DNA of 8,907 bases, taken from contig PLMI01000092.1 of assembly GCA_003142435.1 (NCBI GenBank), forward strand, positions 1 through 8,907. Direction: 5' to 3'. The position numbers were made by a program, and so were the translations under genes. Shown here one piece after another: positions 6,397 through 8,907 of the stretch. Origin of the DNA: Coxiellaceae bacterium. Lineage in GTDB: Bacteria > Pseudomonadota > Gammaproteobacteria > UBA9339. The number at the start of each line of letters is the position of its first letter. Positions within the stretch are counted from its first letter, which is position 1. The notes beneath the pieces are model-generated. The model saw only the letters and a list, made by a program, of their open reading frames with translations, made no database searches and was not told the origin of the DNA.

Positions 6397-6996
6397 ATGA
6401 CTATCAATACTCAGTTCCTCGACGTAGTTGGTTCGTGTTTTAGTTTCGTAAGCACTGTATATTCCATAAGAGCAAAGGTATTAACTTGGCTTTTTACCTT
6501 AATCGCAACGGTAATTGGCATAGTTCTTTATTTTCATAAGGGGCTTTATGCTGATGTCGGATTGCACGTATTTTATTTCGTTTTAGGATGCTACGGCTGG
6601 TATAAGTGGCGTTACGGCGGAAAAAATAAAACAGAGTTACCAATAAGCAATTTAAGCTATAAAATGATGAGCAGAGTAGGCGTCATATTGCTCGCTGGAA
6701 TTGTGGCTGTTACTTTAACCCTAAAGTTTTGCACAAACTCACAAGTTCCGCTTTGGGATGCAACTACAACTGTTATAAGCATTGTTGCTTATTGGCTTAG
6801 TTGCCGCAAAATAACACAAAGCTGGATTTTATGGTTTGTCGATGACGCCCTTTTTTCCGGAATGTATTTTTTTAAAGGCATTCCAGTGCATGGATGTTTG
6901 TATATGTTTTATGTAATCTTAGCTGTTGTTGGGTATTTGTGCTGGAAAAAGCAAATGCGCATACAAACAGCTGAAATGGAGCTAGCTATTAGATAA
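6397..6996 (+). CDS. pnuT: PnuT-type thiamine transporter (PnuC family)
   Basis: PnuC-family proteins carry vitamin precursors across the inner membrane by facilitated diffusion; the PnuT branch, found behind TPP riboswitches, takes up thiamine, which is then trapped by phosphorylation. The 199-residue protein has about seven hydrophobic segments (near 8-23, 27-46, 51-68, 92-110, 117-135, 141-157 and 162-182). It also has a PnuC-like aromatic motif GWYKW at 67-71 and a later segment WFVDDALFSGMYFFKG that resembles the family's second W-containing helix. The ATG at 6397 is fixed by AGGGAGG 4 bases upstream inside the TPP riboswitch. The riboswitch is the main reason for preferring thiamine over nicotinamide riboside as substrate. 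A small membrane-protein gene follows by 7 bases. No thiamine kinase or biosynthetic gene is visible nearby. Confidence 0.87.
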   Translation: MTINTQFLDVVGSCFSFVSTVYSIRAKVLTWLFTLIATVIGIVLYFHKGLYADVGLHVFYFVLGCYGWYKWRYGGKNKTELPISNLSYKMMSRVGVILLAGIVAVTLTLKFCTNSQVPLWDATTTVISIVAYWLSCRKITQSWILWFVDDALFSGMYFFKGIPVHGCLYMFYVILAVVGYLCWKKQMRIQTAEMELAIR

Positions 6997-7003
6997 AAAT
7001 ATT

Positions 7004-7201
7004 ATGACTACATTTACGCAAATTATTTTATTGATTTTAATTCCAGTTTTAGGATGGTTTTTATATAGCTACATTCGCAAAAACCCGCAGGCTTTTTCCC
7101 GTGAGAATTTAGGAAATAGTTTTTTTACTTTAGGGATTTTGGCGCTGATTTTGATTGCATTTATTGCTATTTGCGTGTGGGGACTAAAAAATTTTAGTTA
7201 A
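7004..7201 (+). CDS. Small two-helix membrane protein of unknown function
   Basis: This 65-residue protein has two hydrophobic helices (about 5-25 and 40-62) joined by a polar, basic linker (SYIRKNPQAFSRENLGNS). I do not recognise the family. The ATG is 7 bases after the pnuT stop and no Shine-Dalgarno motif is visible, so translation probably depends on coupling to pnuT, and expression would then also fall under the TPP riboswitch. The end is a single TAA, and the long hairpin C starts one base later. Favouring a real gene are the clean two-helix pattern, the tight operon spacing and the frame closing just before the hairpin. Against it are its length and the lack of its own ribosome binding site. 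A role in thiamine uptake is possible only by association. Confidence 0.68.
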   Translation: MTTFTQIILLILIPVLGWFLYSYIRKNPQAFSRENLGNSFFTLGILALILIAFIAICVWGLKNFS

Positions 7202-7202
7202 T

Positions 7203-7341
7203 TGATGTTAGCAACTTCGCCCTTTTTGCGGTCTCTTCGTTGCAAAGTTTTTTTCGCGTGCTCATTTACTACATGTAAACTCCGCCGCGCAAAAAACTTT
7301 GCGTCTCGATCTCGCAAAAAATGCTTTGTTGCGTAACATCA
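7203..7341. repeat. Long imperfect hairpin repeat C (CTC-N17-TCCGC core)
   Basis: The 139-base element pairs with itself in blocks. TGATGTTA (7203-7210) pairs with TAACATCA (7334-7341), GCAAC (7211-7215) with GTTGC (7328-7332), and TTTTTGCG (7223-7230) with CGCAAAAA (7313-7320). Nearer the loop, GCAAAGTTTTTT (7242-7253) pairs with AAAAAACTTTGC (7291-7302) and, after one mismatch, CGCG (7255-7258) with CGCG (7286-7289). The 27-base loop contains CTC, a TTTAC-N5-GTAAA inner stem, and TCCGC. That is the same layout and 17-base spacing as repeats A and B, with different sequence. It lies between convergent genes and could end transcription from either side, although no T-tract follows the stem. 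Confidence 0.78.
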
Positions 7342-7379
7342 GTTGGTTAACTAAAATTAAAATTTTGTGTAGTTTTTGA

Positions 7380-7404
7380 ATTGAAATTATTATTTTATTT
7401 CAAT
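7380..7404. terminator. Weak AT-rich hairpin 3' of lptD, doubtful terminator
   Basis: ATTGAAAT (7380-7387) and ATTTCAAT (7397-7404) form an 8-bp stem with a 9-base loop, about 30 bases after the lptD stop on the minus strand. It has only one G-C pair. A minus-strand T-run is only partly present, so termination here is doubtful. Confidence 0.2.
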
Positions 7405-7434
7405 ATCTAATTAATACCTTATATAGAACTCAGG

Positions 7435-8907
7435 TTATTTCTGTACGAATTTATTTTCATAAAACGGAATTTGCGATGTGATTAAATCGCCTGCATCGCC
7501 ACTGCCGATGCTACCCAATCCTTTTAAAAGAAACTGGACGTAAATGCCGCGATTGTAAGTCTTGACATTGTTTTCATCTGTTCCCACATATGTTTCGCTT
7601 TGCACAAGGCGAAATGCCCAACAGCAATTTTCATATTCAATTCCATAAAAATATGTTTCAGGATGTGTATGGCTTAAGTTGTAATTCCAGTCTCCTAAAA
7701 GATTCCATTGTTCCGTTAACGGCCACGATACTCCTAAATTTATTCGATCTAAATTAGAAGATTGGAATCCCGGCACGGGATCGCCATTACGAATGAAGTT
7801 ATAGCCAATGCTTACAATGTGTTTTTCTTTGTCATGGTATTTTAAAGTAAGCTCGTCGTTATTCATTTCATTTTTATTCGGATCCCAGGCAGCGTCGGCA
7901 ATCAAGTCCCATTTTTGATTCAAATAATACTCCATGTTCGCGACAACAGGAGAGAAGTAATTTTGTGCCAAAGGGTCTGCTGTGCAATCATTGTCGATAC
8001 ATACTTTGTGTTTGGTAAATGCATATGTTTGTCCGATGCTGGCATGGGCTTTTTCTTCTGCCGTGAATGCATCTAAAAATCTGGAAGTCAAAGCATAGCT
8101 TATTTGATTTGCATCTCCAACAACGTCATAGCCGCTGAAGCGATTAGGCTGAAAAAGCTGATCAAAAGTAAATGCAGTTATTGAAGAGTCAAATATAGGA
8201 ATGTCGCTTTGGTCGTGATTGGGCACAAGTAAATAGTAAATGCGGGGTTCTAAGGTTTGCGTATAGCTGTTGTTTTCACTAAACAGATTAATAGTGCGAT
8301 TGAAATATAGGCCGCTATCAGCAGTAAAAATTGGCAAAGACCTTGTTATATTATCACTTTCAGGATTTTGCGTGCTGTCAACGTTATTTTTTAAACTATA
8401 TATTGTGTTATCTAGTTCTAATGTTGGGGTAAAATATCCACCGGCCCAATTAAGCGGCAGACTTGCGCTGGGCGCTAGATTTAGCCTTGTTCCTGTGGGC
8501 ACTAAGTTTCCAGTGTTTGGGTCGTGGATGTGATCAAAGTCGAAGTTAACGAAATCTGTATTTACTTGATATGCTAAACCATATGGATTTTGCGGAAAAT
8601 TTCCACCTAGATCTAATTGGGGGAGTCTCCTATATTGATAGGGCGCATCCGGTGTTCTTGTAACTGTGTTTAGCGTTTGAAATTGTTGTACTCTTCCTAA
8701 AAAAGTCCAATTAGAATTGGCATAATTTAAATCGAACTGCGTTGGTAATTGATTGTCTTCTTTGTTTATTAGTGATGGGCTAAAATCCTGTAAAAAATAG
8801 TTGTCTGTTACGTAATTAATATCTAAAAAGCTTGACCAGTGGGGGTCATATTTTGCCCGGTTTTGTATGGCCAGCATACCGCGATAATCTTTTGAGTTTT
8901 CTAACAG
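7435..8907 (-). CDS. lptD: LPS-assembly protein LptD, C-terminal beta-barrel (partial)
   Basis: LptD forms, with the lipoprotein LptE, the outer-membrane pore that delivers lipopolysaccharide to the cell surface. The 490 residues in the window correspond roughly to E. coli LptD from residue 300 to the end, the 26-strand barrel. Recognisable stretches are the early RRLPQLDLGGNF, then LEPRIYYLLVPNHDQSDIPIFDSS and NRFSGYDVVGDANQISYALTSR, the YENCCWAFRLVQ segment with the adjacent cysteines (428-429 of the visible part) that pair with N-terminal cysteines in E. coli, and the final GIYVQFLLKGLGSIG. The frame stays open to the window edge, so the periplasmic domain and signal peptide lie beyond it. 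A second cysteine pair (about 303 and 308) in an inter-strand loop is absent from E. coli. LptD marks the cell as an LPS-bearing Gram-negative. Confidence 0.95.
   Translation of the reverse strand: MLENSKDYRGMLAIQNRAKYDPHWSSFLDINYVTDNYFLQDFSPSLINKEDNQLPTQFDLNYANSNWTFLGRVQQFQTLNTVTRTPDAPYQYRRLPQLDLGGNFPQNPYGLAYQVNTDFVNFDFDHIHDPNTGNLVPTGTRLNLAPSASLPLNWAGGYFTPTLELDNTIYSLKNNVDSTQNPESDNITRSLPIFTADSGLYFNRTINLFSENNSYTQTLEPRIYYLLVPNHDQSDIPIFDSSITAFTFDQLFQPNRFSGYDVVGDANQISYALTSRFLDAFTAEEKAHASIGQTYAFTKHKVCIDNDCTADPLAQNYFSPVVANMEYYLNQKWDLIADAAWDPNKNEMNNDELTLKYHDKEKHIVSIGYNFIRNGDPVPGFQSSNLDRINLGVSWPLTEQWNLLGDWNYNLSHTHPETYFYGIEYENCCWAFRLVQSETYVGTDENNVKTYNRGIYVQFLLKGLGSIGSGDAGDLITSQIPFYENKFVQK

Noticed and set aside
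6249..6443. A 64-codon plus-strand open frame ahead of pnuT
   Set aside because: It runs through the TPP riboswitch and into pnuT in another frame, and the RNA explains the conservation better.
7427..7437. CTCAGGTTA at the lptD end matches part of the arm of repeat B
   Set aside because: A nine-base match alone, without a core or partner arm, is expected by chance in this length of DNA.

Overview
The window looks like a chromosomal segment of an AT-rich gammaproteobacterium. A host-associated or Legionellales/Coxiella-like lineage is my inference, based on the low GC, the character of the Ffh, Fab and LptD proteins, and a thiamine-salvage locus. The window has two ordinary housekeeping blocks, with a small accessory region between them that carries hairpin repeats and a riboswitch.

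Left block (about 1-4523, all minus strand). In transcription order this is fabD, fabG, acpP, fabF and the 5' two-thirds or more of ffh. The four fab genes give malonyl-CoA:ACP transfer, ketoacyl reduction, the acyl carrier and chain elongation. Catalytic residues are intact in every one. ffh (SRP GTPase) starts 14 bases after the fabF stop, so a secretion gene is attached to the end of a fatty-acid operon. fabF uses a TTG start behind a good GGAG site. A probable internal promoter lies before acpP, and a hairpin sits between acpP and fabF.

Middle (4524-7201, plus strand). Divergent from fabD is preA, a dihydropyrimidine dehydrogenase / dihydroorotate-dehydrogenase-like flavoprotein with two C-terminal 4Fe-4S motifs. 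No preT partner is visible. Then come about 420 bases without a gene, holding two hairpin repeats (A and B) that share a 41-base identical core in opposite orientation but have unrelated stem arms. Next is a clear TPP (THI-box) riboswitch whose 3' end contains the ribosome binding site of pnuT, a PnuC-family thiamine transporter. A 65-residue two-helix membrane protein of unknown function follows pnuT by 7 bases.

Right end (7202-8907). A third, long imperfect hairpin (C) starts just after the small gene. Its loop has the same CTC-N17-T(G/C)CGC layout as A and B. The minus-strand gene that follows is the C-terminal beta-barrel of LptD, the outer-membrane LPS assembly porin, cut by the window edge.

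The strongest candidate for something undescribed is the hairpin repeat family: same loop layout and spacing, with different inner and outer stems, three copies within 1.5 kb and all between genes. The protein-coding genes belong to known families apart from the small membrane protein.
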